From the NCBI RefSeq assembly GCF_019059575.1, contig NW_024881713.1, forward strand, positions 620,001-684,000: DNA of 64,000 nucleotides, read 5' to 3'. The notes under the pieces were generated by a model. The model was not told the origin of the DNA. It worked only from the letters and a program-made list of their open reading frames with translations, and did not search any database. Both the position numbers and the translations under genes were made by a program. The stretch comes from Amphibalanus amphitrite. Taxonomy: Eukaryota > Arthropoda > Thecostraca > Balanomorpha > Balanidae. Shown here in pieces: positions 22,808 to 37,800 of this stretch. Each line of letters opens with the position of its first letter. Position 1 is the stretch's first letter.

Positions 22808-25800
22808 GTGAGTACAGTGGCCAGGGGCGCCTTCCGGGGTCAGTGGGGGCACGGTGCCGTGTCTCACGTCCGGGGCGCGCCGGGGTTATTTACGCGGCCA
22901 CGCGTCCTTGTGACATCCCGCAGAGTTCCTACATATGACATCCCGCAGAGTCCAGCCACTGTTTATTTGGCAGTGCTGTCTTTGGGCCGACCTGACGCTG
23001 GGGATGGTCATCCAGCTCGGCTGCGGTCAAATTTATGGCCATGTTTTGGGCTGGCCGCAAGATACCCTGCGACGTCTTACTTAAACACAACCACAGCCTC
23101 CTGCGTAACTTCGTGATGATTGAATACCCTGGTACCTACTAATGACGCCTGTTGGACGGTAAAAAGCAAACTATTAATGAGGGGTTCAGGGATGTGAAAT
23201 GATCATTGAACAATGTCTAGTCTAGGTACAATGTGTCTGACTTCAAAACTTTAACCCGCGCCCTGCTGGGGGGGGGGGGGTGTTTGAACACCCCCCCCCT
23301 TGTGGTTTTTCGCGAATATCTCAAAAACGGCGGCGCGGAGCGCCGCCGTTTTTGGTACACCTTATCATACATCAATTTTACACATGTTGTGAAAATTTCA
23401 GACCAAGGTCATTCAAGGTCAGGTCACCAGGTCACTTGAAGTGACCTCACCTCATAAAAAGTTTCAATGTCTGTCATAGCTACACCGAGTGACCGATCGC
23501 TTTGAAACTTTCAGCGATTGCTAAGAGCAATAGCATGTACAAAATGTTTATCTCAGAATTTTGATATCGATGACCTAAGGTCAGGTCAATTTTGCGACCT
23601 CCCCATTATAAGTCAATGGGAGAAAATTGAAATGCGCCTCCTTTGGACGAAAGACATTATAAACACTCCAAAACACTGAATTACAAGTGGTTTAGACACA
23701 CTGAACATGAAAATGGTGTCCGTGACCCCTGTTTATGCCCTGAGGTCATCTTAGGTCACGAATGGTATCTAACAGTTTTTCGCAAATAACTTTTGATAGA
23801 GGCATGCTAGAGCGATGAAAACGCCTTAGATGTGTTCAGCTCGACGATACGGATCGACTGATATGCAACATGACCCTTTCCGGTCAGGTCATGACCTTGA
23901 CCTGAGGTCAAATTTTCAAGTTGACCTTTCAAGGTCAAGTTATAGTTCATTCGATGCGTCTTGACGAGAGGAACACGATGCCGGTAAAAGTAAGCTCGTA
24001 CAAGGCTTATGTCAAAAGTTATTGCAGAAAAACAGTTTTCGAAAAAATCGGCTATTTTTGCAGTTTTTGCCCCCTGCAGGCAAAACCGTTGACGTTAGGT
24101 CAAATCTGAGAGAATTACTCAGAAAGGGCGTTAATAGGGCTATCGAATGCGCTTTTCCGCAGCGCTGTAGCTCTATTGGCTCCCGAGTTATGCGTTGGCT
24201 TCTTGGAAATTGTCGACATTCGACCTGCAAATCGGCGAAATTTTGCCTTCAATGACCTCTGGTGACCTGACCTTTGACCTGACCAAAAAATTGACCGAAG
24301 TGATTTCCTCAATATTTTTGACGCTCTTTCGAACGCCGCCTTCCGCTTATCGCTACGTGGCCCAGGAGCCGAGTTAGAAGGGGGGGTGTTCAAACACCCC
24401 CCCCCCCCAGCAGGGCGTGGAAATCCAGGACCCCCAGCCGGGCGCGGGTTAACATCGCTGACTGCCGGCAATTTATTTCTCAAGTTTCCCAAAAAACAGG
24501 TAAGCCAACCACGTATAAAATCAAAATGGTGATGCGGAAACGAAATGCGAAAAATGAAGAAAGTCAGTTTGGCTCGCTGATATATTTTTTGCACAGCGGC
24601 TTATACTTGTGTGTGGCTGGCGATATTTTTCTGGGAGGAGAGGGGGGGGGGGGGTCGGGCTAATATCAGTCGCAGCCGGCGATTTTTCTGTTGGTAAAAC
24701 TGAACTCGGATGCGTTTTGAAGAAATTGGCCCGAGCCACGAGAAACAGCTACAATTGGTCGCTTCTGTTAGCGTCGTACCACCAAGTACCAACACGTCCT
24801 TATGAGGTCTGTAAGAGCTTGTCATTCAATGGACTTGGTCGCCCTTCTTATGTTGCACAATTAACAATTTTGATTTTAGGTACTTCTGTTTTTTTTTATT
24901 ATAGGTATTTCATTGTTTCTTATTTTTATTTTAGGTACATACACATTTTACATTTATCATGTACCGTGCCATGACCATAATTGCTCGTTATACCAAACTT
25001 GGGAAGCTTTTCGGAGCTCGAGGAAATGAGCCCCGAAACTGGGCTTAGCGATTTTCGTTTAACCAGGAATCAGATACAAATTTCACATAGGATGTTCCAC
25101 CTCATAACGCAAAGAAAACTGTCGACGAAGACACCTCCCGTTTCCGCCTATATTTATGCAGTCTCTGCGAGTATCACACCTCATTAGGGCGTTGAACTAA
25201 CCCCCGCTTCCCTCAACCCCTCCCTCTGAATACACCTCTCCAGCAGCCGTGACGGCGCGAGCTCATGTTTCCCCAGGCGGTGTGCCGGCCGTCACAGCCG
25301 TCACAGTCGTCACCCTCTATCTGCCCCGCCCCGTCTGACCCGACCGACTGGGGCGTGCCCCCGGGGCGTCAGCCGAGGCGACCGTCAGCGGCCGCCGCGC
25401 GCTATAGACCGAGCCAGATGGCCCGCGACGCCCCCGCAGTCCGCCGCGGGGGTCAGCAACAACACGGCTCCCGTTCGGAGACCGGAGGAGGTGCCAACTC
25501 ACTGCAGGCCATCCACTGAGGATGTGGACGGGTGGTTGGAAAAGCAGCAGTGGTTGATGACGCGTGATTTACGAGTCCTGTTTCCTGCATCCGATGAAGC
25601 CGAGCTAGCTTTTTACACGTGTATAAACATTGGTTTTGACGAGTTTCGTCAGTTTGGTTTGGATGGGTGGGACTTGTGTGGTACTCGATCAGCCCGAAGG
25701 ATTGCAGTAAATCCCTATTAGAAAGCCTTACACTACACAGACCAGAAGAACAGGAAGGCGAATGTTAGAAGACGTTATTTTATTTATGTCTGATTGACAT

Positions 25801-28800
25801 GTAGTTATCCTGGAATATGAGATCAATCAACACTGTCAGATATCTTCCAAGATGGTTAACGCCGCCATCAAACGCCTCCAAACAGCTTCATTCGCTGAAC
25901 TGGAGTCAAAGATATCATCACCACTCCGGGTTGGCGGCGGATATCAGTAAATCTCTCCTACGACCATTATCACCTGTCCAATCAAAACACCTCAGCGGCA
26001 TCTCGGGCGTCGCAGGGCGCTTCCGCAGGTCGTCAGTGCCGCTGGTGGCACTTCGCAGCCGGAACTGGGCTGTAAACGCAGCCCGGAGGACACCTGTGAC
26101 CGGCGCATGTGCACCCCAGCTGGCCACAGGCGCCCCGGCGCGTGGCAGCCGACCCGACCCGGCCCGCCCGGCCCGCCTGGCGTCCCCGGCGTCACCCGCT
26201 GGTCGGGATTTTCCGCTTCCGGCGGACGTGGTCCAGCGGCTAGGATAATGAGTCCACTCGATGGGTATATTGGGGGAGGGAACCGAGCTGCACCGATCTG
26301 GGGAGGGGTGGTCGCGCCATTAATTGGGGATGATTCTGCCATGATGTGCTTCCGAACCTGGAGAGAATGTGATTGTATGCAGCGTGTTGTGTGATCCATG
26401 TCAAGTAGCTACTCGGCATGGGACAGTGTCGTGACTGAACACGCTGAGATATGATCGAACCGGAGGTTTTCGACTTTTTAGACATAAAAACAACGATGTG
26501 ATCTTGTCGTACAAGAGACGTGTTCTGAATCTTTGAGTGCATCCTGAACACCGTATGCTTGAGTTGATCGGGAGGCATTCTTGCAGCCGGCCCTTCCGTG
26601 AATCTCAATTCACCGCAGACTGACTGGCTGGTATGACGATTGGAACCCCTCGAGGATGTGTCGTGCGCCCGTTTACACCGGTGCTGTGGTCATGGTATTG
26701 TGCTTTCGCTGTCTCGCTGTGTGCTATCCCAGTGGGTTCTACACGTCGGTTTGCTGTTCTAACACTGCGCCAGCACTGCATTTGCCCTTCGCTACCCTTC
26801 ACACGGGAATTTGTTATCTGGAAACTACTGCACGGCACGGCCAGGAGTCGGCCGTCGGTCCCATGGCAGAGATTCGCAGGCTGTCGCGCTGGCCCACCGG
26901 GAGCAGCTGGAACGGTTGTGCAATGGCTTTTTGTCTCTCTAGTGGCATTGTTGATTCGTCTCGGATTTGTCCCATTTCCAAGGAAATCCCCATTTCCAAG
27001 GTGGGGTTTTTATTGCACCGTGTGTTGCCTTTCACATCTTACATGCATCTTGGGCTCCTTGGTAAACATTCTCAATATTACGGGCTCCGGTGCCGTTAAT
27101 TGAAGGGGGTACTGTTGCACTCTGCTCTCATATGCTGAGTTCCATCGTCACAGCATTTGATGCATTTCCTTTCTAACCCATCAATTCTGGCCCAGTTGGG
27201 GCCGCGGGTTTGTCGGCTGCGGGTTTGTTGGGTCCATCGGCCCTCTGGGGCCAGTCGATCCAATCGGCCGCAGTCGGACTGGTGAGCTGTGCTGGTGGGC
27301 AGTGACGCTCCACCGCCCGACGCGACCAGCCGTGACCTACAGCCGCCTCAGCCCGCGGGTGGCCACCGTGACGCCAGGTGCGAGCACGACGTCTGGATGT
27401 TTTCCAGGCGCGCCTCGGGTAAACGCCGCCGCATCCGGAGCCTCTCGATGTAGATTAATGGGCCGCTTCCGTTCGCCGGGCGGTGCGGTCGATGATACGC
27501 CGCTCAGCCACTCTATCTCGCTGTCCTGGAGTACCCTCCCACTCGCTGTGTCTGCACTGGGCCGCCGCTGGTCCCGGTCTCGGAGAGCCGCGGTCCATGG
27601 GTGGCGGGGCCGGCCGCGGCGCGCTGTTCCTCCGAATTGCGCCACGCCTCCCCGAGTGGGCCGCGCCCGCCGCTGATGAATGAGCCGACCTGTTCGCACT
27701 CACCGACCCGCAAAGAAATCGCCACCATCGATCACACCGAGGTGGCTGCCACGTTACGCCATTCATCTCGCGAGTGTACAGGTAATTGCCTCCCGGCCGA
27801 TGCGGACTCACGCGTACACGCGCACCGCGCGCACGTGCGTGGGCCGGCCCGGGCGCGCCGCATGACTGCGACATTGGACACGAGTGGCCGGTGTGACGGC
27901 GCCAGTGACCGCGGCTCGTCTGTGACCGCGGCGCGTGGCGACAATTGCGGGGTCACGCGCCAGTCGACGTCTCGGCCGCGGGTCACCGGCTGCCCGGTGG
28001 GCCGGGCAGGGTCCGCTGCACGCGCGGCCGCAATCGACTCGGCCGCCGATCGGTCCCCGGAGTATACTGCCGCGACTGGTCGGCCGGATAGCGGTCCGGT
28101 TCGTCAGCAGGCCGGTCCGGTGGTTTATTTCGTGGAAGATGTCTGGGCGCGTCAGGGGCACGGGCTGGGAGCGTCAGGGGCACCAAATTGCAACGCCAGA
28201 GGCACGGAATTGAACAGTGTCACGGCCTGGGAGGATGCGTCTCGGTCTGGGTGGGGTATGTCAGAGCAGGAGAGTTAATACCACGGTAAAGATGGTCATT
28301 TGTCTATATCCAGGGCGGTATCGGGTTATTCGATGGACCAATTGCCTGGTCCTCCACCCCAGCGTGGCAGGAGCACTGTCTGGTGATCTGCGCGAAGAGA
28401 ACTTTTCAGATGGAGGTGGCCGGCGCCGTCTGGGGCGGCGGTCGTCTCTTAGCCAGAGGCTCCACTCCACCCCAAGCTTCTCTTCGGAAAGCACGCGACG
28501 GTGTGGGTATTGAGGCGGTGCCTTTGCGACCTATAAGGTCTGTTGGGCGTCGTATCACGATCCGCAAAATATAGGCAATGATGTGATGAGGAATCATTAT
28601 GCAATCTTTAATCCGTCTTCCGTGAATCGATTCGCCGCTGGCCGCTGTGGCTTTCGATAATGGCCCAGTCGCCAAATTTGAATATTTGAGCGGGGAGTTG
28701 AAAATCAAATTTGCATAGAAAACCGCCTGCCAACGGTGTTATCGGGTTGTTTATCAAACTTCTTTCAGTCTACGACTGTGGCCTCCCGGGTGTTCCCTTT

Positions 28801-31800
28801 CACATCACGTCGGATGCCGGAAGAAAAATAACTTTTGAATATCTTCTTTTGAATGCATTCCAAACAAAATGAGGGTGTTCGAATTTCCGCTTCGTTGGCT
28901 GCCCGATAAAAAATCGCTGGCACGGTATGGCCAGTGGCGCAGGGCCATTTATCGCGTTTTCCTGCCGACGTCCGGCGCTGCCTGCGCCGCGCGACGATGG
29001 TGGAAATGATTGTGATGACGCCGAAAGCGGCGGAACACATCCATAACGCGGCTTGCCAAAATACGCCGGCGCACTCACGCCGTCAGCGCGCTCCGCCAGC
29101 ATCCCCCACGCGCCGACGGAGAGAGAGCGAGAGCCGCCGCCATGGCGAGTTTTGGGAGTGCTGCGGTACGGTCACCCTGTGGCGGTCTGCGGTGTGGACG
29201 GGAGACCACCAGCGAGCGCTTCAATCCGGCTCTGCGGCTCTGTGGTGGGCGCTGTTCTCCCGCTGGGTCTGGCGTAAGAACCAGACGCCCCAGTGACACA
29301 CTGAATGCCGCGGATGTATTGCGTCGTCACACAGACAGGCGTGAACAACAGCAGGTTAGCACGGCGTCCCACAGGGTGCACCCTTGTCGCCTGCTTTCTT
29401 CACGGCGGCTGTGGCATCGTTAGCGGTTCGGCTTGTTTGCCGGGACTTTTGTGTGGCGGCTTCCAGTTTGATGATAGTCGAGGAAACCACCAAACATGGC
29501 GCCTTTGACCGCGCAGGAGGTCCTTATTGTTCGCCCTTCGGCGCCTTCAAATACCAGCGGACCATGCTGAGCAAACATGCAATGTAATTCGATGTAAAGT
29601 TGCATTTTTCATCTTTCCCTAGCTGGGATTCTATTCGTCCAAACTCCAATGTCTGTCTTTATAACGAATATGTATGTCCTGGCATTGTCTTGGAAAAGCA
29701 TGAAAAGACCGAAGCAGCCTTGATATTTACAAAGCCTTGGTCAATGCAGCCCAGACCTTGGCAGCCTCTAACCCCCCCCCCCCCCGGATGCGGCACACCG
29801 CCGGCCCTCCCCCGCCCACCCCGCGCCGGCCAGCGGGACACTCGGCGCGGCCGCGGCGCCAGCTATGCAGCGCAAATGGGCCGCCGCCAGCTGCGGCGCA
29901 TCGTTACCGCGTCGACGCCGACGCCGCCCCCATCACTCGCCGCACCGAGACGCTTCCGACGCGTTGATGCCGACGCGGCATGGCACATTTTAACGCCTTC
30001 ATTCGTCTGCCTCGTTCGCAACGGCAGCAGTGCGGCGGTGAGCGCAGTGGCGGCGCGGCGACAGCAGCGGCGAGGTAAGAACACTCCACTGTTATGATAT
30101 TTTCCTGGAGCGCCCGTGCGCCGACTGCCCGCCAGTGTAGTCAGTTGGCCGCGCGGAACAAAGCGGCCGTGTCGTATTGTCACGTGCGTATTTTTAGAGG
30201 CGTGACGCTGGCCGGGGCGGACAGCCGGCCGGATGGCGAGTCCGGCTCGGTCGGTGGCGGTGGGACTCGTTCCTGGACCTGAGGCTGTCGGTGGCTAATG
30301 TCGGTGGCCACGCCGTCACTGACTGCATGGCGTTAGTGAGAACAGGTAGCGGAACTGATGCTCTTGTTAGCGCCGCCGGTCATGAGTTTTGCATGGATTG
30401 CCAGGCTTACCATGGTGTCACTCTAGTCACGCCTGCTTGCCAAAAGCAGCAAATCTTGCCACTCCTTTGAACCTGCACATCACGCCCCTACTTTGTACAA
30501 GCAAGTAAATGATAACACCAGCTGGCATGGTTTAGACACGGGTTCTCGGAGCTCCGAATGTCTGAGTTTATACCACACAGTCCTCCTCCAACAACCAACA
30601 ATGTTCCAGGTCTCCTTATTTCCAAACCAACATCAGCTTACACCTGCTGCAACCTTTCGTGCACACTGCAACGTGATAGTGTCCCTGGAAGTGGACACAG
30701 GAACACGAGGCGGCGCCGCTCCGGGCCCTACGACGTCGTCTTCGGCAACAGGTGCCGCACGGCATCGCCCCACGCAGGGCGCACGGAGCCGGGATTGACC
30801 CGTTCCTCGTCATGGAACTGACGTGCCGCCGGCGTGTGTCACGTGACGCGATATGGTGTCACGCTATGGGGAAATCTGACACCCCGGCCCACACCCCACA
30901 CCCCTCTGCTCACGCCATGTAACGATTCAGTGCCACGTCCCAGCGGATGTCTGTCCGGACTCCCTCCCCTAGGTCCGCTCTTCCGCGATTAGGAGGGGAG
31001 ACGCTCCCCACTGCGGCGAGGGGCGCTCGAAGGAACCATGGACAGACACGTGCACTGACCGTCGGCCAGCACGTGCCCACGTGTCAATCAATGTGTGACG
31101 AGGGACACGTGACACGGCACACGTGCTCGTGGAGGCGGAATGGCTCCCCGAGGTCCGACTGGGCGCCGGCGTTCGCCGCAGGGGCGCCCGGCGCTGATTA
31201 CAGTGTCGGACATTCTCCGAGTGATCGCGCGGGGCACGAGGTGTATCACACGTCCTCCTTGACCGACAATGTGACCGGAGCTCTGCCTTGTAAGCTGGCT
31301 CATGTCCACTGGCTTTACCTCTCTACTTATGCTTGTAGATACGATCTGCAAGACGTTTAAACCAATAAAGTGCATTTACTGCCTGTCTTATCCATAAATC
31401 ACGACAGTCGTGTTCATACACAGGATTTCGTTGCGTTGCAGTCTGGAGGCATTCGGTCGCCAGCGTGTTGTTTCTGCTGGTCTCTCATGACGTCTGTTTT
31501 ATCGTGTCATGGCGGTCATATCTGGCAGACTGGGTGGCGCGTGTGGGGCGGATACCGTTTGTAGCAGGTACTGCACGGAGCGGCGGGCCCTTAAAGTCGG
31601 ACCGCCCGTTGAGGACGCCTTTCCTGTCGCACACCGCTCTGTATCTCGCTAATCCGGCGCCGCACCGGTACCAGCACCTGGAGACCGGGCCGACGCCAGG
31701 TCACGGGTGGAACTGCCGGCCGTCCGCTGCCCGCCGCTGGGTCACCGCGGGACGAGGGCGGCCACGGCGCGGCTGCGCCCTGCCGACGTGCTGTGAAACC

Positions 31801-34800
31801 TCGTGACACGGTGAGCCGTTTAACCCGCGCCCAGATGGGGTCTGCCGAGCAACGCGGTCTGATGGGGGGGGGGGGCATTTTGGCCCCCCCCCCTCAGATC
31901 TCGAGAACCACGCAACATAGCGACAAGCGGTAAACATTGTTGGGTAGCCCCAGCGGGGAACTACCTTTTGACCCAATTTCATTGACCTCGGTCAAACCGA
32001 TGACGTCACAGGTCAGGTCAAAGGTTGAATTTTCACCGTTTACATGCATTTCAAGAAATGCGTTGTAAAATCGAGTAAAATGCATTTCATTGAAAATCAT
32101 CGATGGAGAAATGTTCTTCAAACACATATTTTGCTATCTGAGGTCACTGATACCAGGTCAGGTCACAGAGATCAGGTCACTGGGGGGTCACAATATGAAA
32201 GTGTCGTGTGATACATGTTTTATGGTTCATTTTACATGACAAATGCGATTATGTGGGTCAGACAGACTTTAGGGCCAGCTTAGGTCACGTTTTGGTCAAG
32301 GTCAGGTCAAGGTCAGGTCAAGGTCAGGTCAAATTAGGTCAAATTTCAAAGTTGATATTTTTGCATAAAATGGGTATCGATTCGATGCAGCTCGTCACGG
32401 GGAGTTCAATGGTGGTCTCCGTTTTGCGCTACGAGGTCTAGAATGGCTAAAAATTGAGTTCAAAAATTTGACGTCATCAATTTTTAACAGTTTTTTCGCT
32501 ATAACTTGGCCAAAAAAAAGAGGTATCAATCTAAAATTTGGTATGTATATCGAAGAGCGCAGGGACTATCACATATATTCCGTTTTTTTCGAAATTCGAT
32601 TTTTTTTGGAATTTTTTTGAGTTTTTAAAAAAAAATCAATTTTTTGATTTTTGGGGGTCAAAATCCCAAAATTTCGAAAATCCGAGATAGCAGTTTTGTA
32701 GCGCCGTCTTTTCTCTACACAACCACATAAAGAACTTTAAAATTGCTTGTTAACTGTAGAATTGGTGAGCGTTTCAAGATGTCATGTTTTTTGCTCATTT
32801 TTGCTCGAACATGACCTCAGTTTGACCTCAATAACTCCTGACCTGAGGTGACCTGTGACTTGAAATTTTGTGTGAAGGTGTCAAATTGATGCCCGGTAAG
32901 GTACCCAAAATTTGGCGGCGCTGCGCGCCGCCGTTTTCTCGCTATTTAAGAAAAACCACAGGGGGGGCCAAAATGACCCCCCCCCCATCAGGGCGCGGGT
33001 TAATGAACGCCCGGTCATTAATTTGGCGCGGGCGGGTCGACGGTCGGTCGGTCGGTGAACAGAGCGCGCCTGTTCGCGCTGTCCGCTCCCTGCGCGATGA
33101 CAAACGGCCGGGAGGACAGCAGATAGGCGGCCTCTGGCCGGTGTCGCGGGGCGCCGACCCCTCCTCTGATCCAGATGGCTAGGCAGCTCAAAGTGGCAGA
33201 TCAAAACCACCACTGAGACCACCGCCGGCCGGAAGGTGTGGGCATTCGCGAAATAGGGAGCCCGTGACCGGGTCGGAGCATTACAGAACGATCGTTCACT
33301 CTTAGGTCTTTAATCTCGCCTGATGGATCATTTGGTTCGTCATCGGGCGGATTCCGTTAGCCGCCCACGGGGTGCAAGACTAATCACTGCTCGAGCTAAT
33401 CCGACATGTGCGGCTTCTGGCCCGGCTTTGGTCTGCACGTCTCAATCGCGCGGCGGTCCCAGTCAACCCGCTGAACTCCGCTCGGAAGACGGCCAAGGCG
33501 GCCGAGCTGCTGGGCCGCTGGCGGAGCACGTTTCGCCTGATTGAGCCGCACAGTGGTGTGTCAGGGGCGGCACCAGTGCCTGCTGCGGTCGGATCAATGT
33601 CCCCGGTGGATCACAGCTGTGTTTATGGTGACGACGGACCGGTCCGAGAGGATGTCGCATGAAGCGAGTGGTTTAGTGCCCTTTGTCTGGCAGCAGGGTA
33701 GACTAGTTGGAGCACTGTGTGTGCAACATGTCAGTGGTGCACGCTGCTACATCGTCCGCATGGCAAGCACCAGTCGCTCCTGACGCTAAGAAGCCTGTGA
33801 TGTATTACCATCCCGTGCAGACCAGTGCCCGCCCCACATCCCTTCCGACCGAGCGGTGTCCCGAACTGTCCCGTGGCCCTGAACCAATCTCCGTCAGGGG
33901 TAGGGGACTGACGCTAAATCCACTCCAGGCCTGCACAAAAAAAAATGGACACCGGACCCGGCCCCACTGAAGCCCTTCAGCCGTGACCGATTGGCACTGA
34001 TTGAAATATGTCGGCGAGGTCGCCAGCAGGGTGCCATTAATTTCGAACCTCCATGGGCGACCAATAATCGAGCCATTCCAAACGCCGCACGCCTGCTCCA
34101 AATGGCCTGACGCACACATATGTCATAATTATCAAATCACTTATCATCAAAGACGTTCTGGCGGTGGCCGCCCCTGTGGGCTAAATACTCCGGCTATAAT
34201 TGATTTATTTCGGAGTGTCCCACGCCTCGAGCACGCGCTGGCAGCCCGCCCCTCCGCCCCGCCCCTGTGCCGCTACCCTCGGCGTTAATAGCCGGCCATA
34301 AAGAGCATGCAAATGGCGACAAGCGGTGGCAGTGTGTCGCCGGCAGCTCGGCGCTTTGTCAGGACCCGCGGCGGGCCGGCCGCCGGCTCGCTGGTGTGGC
34401 TCCGGGTCGGAGTGGGAGATCGGTGACGCGGCGCGCTGCAATGCGACGCGGCAGCCGCTAATGAGGCGAATGCGCCGCATATCGGAGCGGAATGGGTATT
34501 TTGATTGGGCGGCGTCATCCGCTCTGTGAGGGACCGGGTCGATGCGGTCGATAATGGTCATTACGACCCGTGGGGGTTTCGGATCGAATTGTGGTATTTT
34601 TGACGCTACATCGTACCCCCCCCCTCGCCCCCCCCCCCAACACACACACACACACACACAAATCATCAAAGTTAAATTCGTGGCTCAGGACGGATGTATA
34701 GTTTTTAAAGTTAATGTAAACGTTATTGTGAGCCTGAACCAAGTGAAAGTTATGGGGTGATTAATTAGCGCTTTTGCCTCCGAGAACGTATGTTTTATTC

Positions 34801-37800
34801 TTATTCTGAAATTGCTAACGAACTTCGCGCAATTCCTTTCACAATCATATAAAAACGCAAACAACCCCTCTCTTGGCTTATCCTCGCCAACCAGGGTATG
34901 CAATTAGCAGAGATCCAATCAGTGCCGGCGCGTTCCGTGCGCGCTGCTCGTTCCGTGTCTCACGGAGCTCCCTCTCTGCGTTCCAGGCCTGGCCACCGAG
35001 ATTTTCTACGTCCAGGAGGGCGTCATCAACGAGTACGCCATGAACTTCACCGTCATCGTGCCGTCCAACATCTCGGACCTGCACTTCAACTGGGAGCGCA
35101 CCACGCGCAAACCGGTGAGTCCCGCCGGTCTGTTCGGCCGTCTGATCGACAGCGGCGCGCGGCGCGACTGACAGCTGAATTAACCGGAGCCGCCGCCGCT
35201 GATTTGTGGCGAGCGGCTGTCGTTTTCGCGCCCCGAACACGGCACCGACGTGACCGAATTCGGACGCTCTAAATCGGCCGGTTTTGTCACAACCATGGGC
35301 AGTTGACAACGTAATGGGTTGAATGACGATGGAACGGGGTTCTTGCCGCTCTGTTCATAGTAGATAATTGCAGTAGTGCGGCAGCGTGAAATTTATATGT
35401 CGGCACTTATGAAGGAAATTATACATAATTCACGCTGCCAGTGAAGCAGACTGGGGCGTTGCTCTGTGCCGATACCAGTGGCACTGTCGCCAATACCGTA
35501 CACGACGCTTTGCACCAGTGAATATTTGGAGAGCGTTCCTGGAAACGCACCACATTAATGTGATCGATAGTGGCCATTACGGCTATCGTCCCATTGAGTG
35601 TGTGTTCCGGGTCAAGGTGATGTGACATGACCCCTGATAGGTGATAGGATAGGATTATTTTAAGCACTATATCTCTTTTTTGCTTTTGCCGCTGAACAGA
35701 AATTCCGCAAGAACACAACCGTGTTCTTCTCTACCTCATTTCAAGAGAACTTTAATTATGTCTGCCGACACAACACACGGCTTAATTAAAATCTATCAAA
35801 ATAGGATCAACCAAAAATCGAGTTCGCTCGTCTGATAGTAAAGTCTTCATTTAAACTTTTTTCTCTTTGCGATGGGTAGGTAGGTGCTCTTTGGGCGCAT
35901 GTCAGCGCATCTACATACTGCATTACCTCAAAGGAACGGTACCTGAGCTCTTCACTCCTCTTTTGTAATTCGAAAAAAAGAAAATTAGTTTCTAGTTAGT
36001 TAGTGCTGTCTTTTAAATAAAGTGACACATTTAGTTACCTTACTTTACTAGTACCTAATAGCAACCGTTCACGAGTATAGCGGAGCTGTCCGCGGTGGCC
36101 ACCGTTTCGGTATTGGCTGGCTGTATGACGGGCCGTCCATCTGGTGTGTGTGGCGGGCGGCTGCCGAGGTGTTTCTGACGCTGTGCAGTCGCCCGGCAGA
36201 GGTGCCGCGCTGCACTCCTGCAACTGAGTACACACCCCGTCCGCCTCACTGTTGGCTGCGCACACACTCAATTAGTGCCGACAACTCGTATGGAAATTCG
36301 GCCCGCCCGCGGTGGGGAGGTCGCTTTATAGCGAGACGCAGCGGTGACATTGTGCTGCCAGTCTGCCGTCGCCAGCCTCGACGGTAGATTCTGAGAATTT
36401 TGGAGAGGACTCAGCACAAGATTAGCCGAACATCACCTTACCATAGATGTACCTACGCCTGCTTCGGGACTTTGAGTTTGGCTTATCCGATTTGAATAAT
36501 CGTATGGCCTCAGGGAAGGCTGAAACGCAAATGCATTTTAAATAGCATCACTCTGCAATTCCTCATCAGCTCCATAATTCTTCAGAGCCAGACTTCTCAT
36601 TTACGATGCAGTTCAATTCGCAATGCGCGTCCCAGCCCTAACACACCACATCAGAGCCAGAAATTAAAGTGTCTTGAATCAGCCGAATGTAGCCGATTGA
36701 CCCCATTTACGCCATTCGGCTGCGTCGGCGATTGGCCCGATATAAGACCGGAACCTAACTCAATCGCTGCGCGCGGACGGCGGCGAAAAGGACGCGTTTC
36801 CTTTTCGATCTGCGCCGGCATTGCCGCACTGAAGGCGGCGTCATTATTGGAACGGGCCGGGGAGCCGATTCCGCTCTGTTAAATCGCCCTGAAATCGCCT
36901 TTGTCTCGGCTGAAAATTGGGTCCCGTATCGTTTGTTCGTGTGACAGCGGCGACATGTCGATTTGAACACGGTGTTTCAGCTGCCGTGACATTGCTGGGA
37001 GTCGCATTTAACCCGCGCACCGACGGGGGGGGGGCGGATATCCGCCCCCCCCTGAGGTTTTTCGCGAATAGCGGGAAAACCGCGGCGCGTAGCGCCGCGA
37101 AATTTGGTATGACTATAACCTCATCAATTTTACACATGGTGTGCAAGTTTGAACCTCCTACCTTTTAACCCGCGCCCTGCTGGGGGGGGGGGTGTTTGAA
37201 CACCCCCCCTTGTGGTTTTTCGCAAATATCTCAAAAACGGCGGCGTGGAGCGCCGCCGTTTTTGGTACACCTTATCATACATCAATTCTACACATGTTGT
37301 GAAAATTTCAGACCAAGGTCATTCAAGGTCAGGTCACCAGGTCACTTGAAGTGACCTCACCTCATAAAAACTTTCAATGTCTGTCATAGCTACACCGAGT
37401 GACCGATCGCTTTGAAACTTTCAGCGATTGCTAAGAGCAATAGCATGTACAAAATGTATATCTCAGAATTTTGATATCGATGACCTAAGGTCAGGTCAAT
37501 TTTGCGACCTCCCCATTATAAGTCAATGGGATAAAATTGAAATGCGCCTCTTTTGGATGAAAGACATTATAAACACTCCCAAACACCGAATTACAAGTGG
37601 TTTAGACACACTGAACTTGAAAATGGTGTCCGTGACCCTTGTTTATGCCCTGAGGTCATCTTAGGTCACGAATGGTATCTAACAGTTTTTCGCAAATTAC
37701 TTTTGATAGAGGCATGCTAGAGCGATGAAAATGCCTTAGATGTGTTCAGCTCGACGATACGGATCGACTGATATGCAACATGACCCTTCCCGGTCAGGTC

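Noticed and set aside
24115..24594. 159-codon minus-strand ORF in the TTAA element as a transposase remnant
   Set aside because: No DDE-type motifs or similarity visible. The matching part of the 37169-38356 copy yields only shorter frames.
26633..27103. 156-codon ORF with hydrophobic stretches
   Set aside because: No domain, no support from composition, and an overlapping ORF of similar length in another frame. Probably chance.
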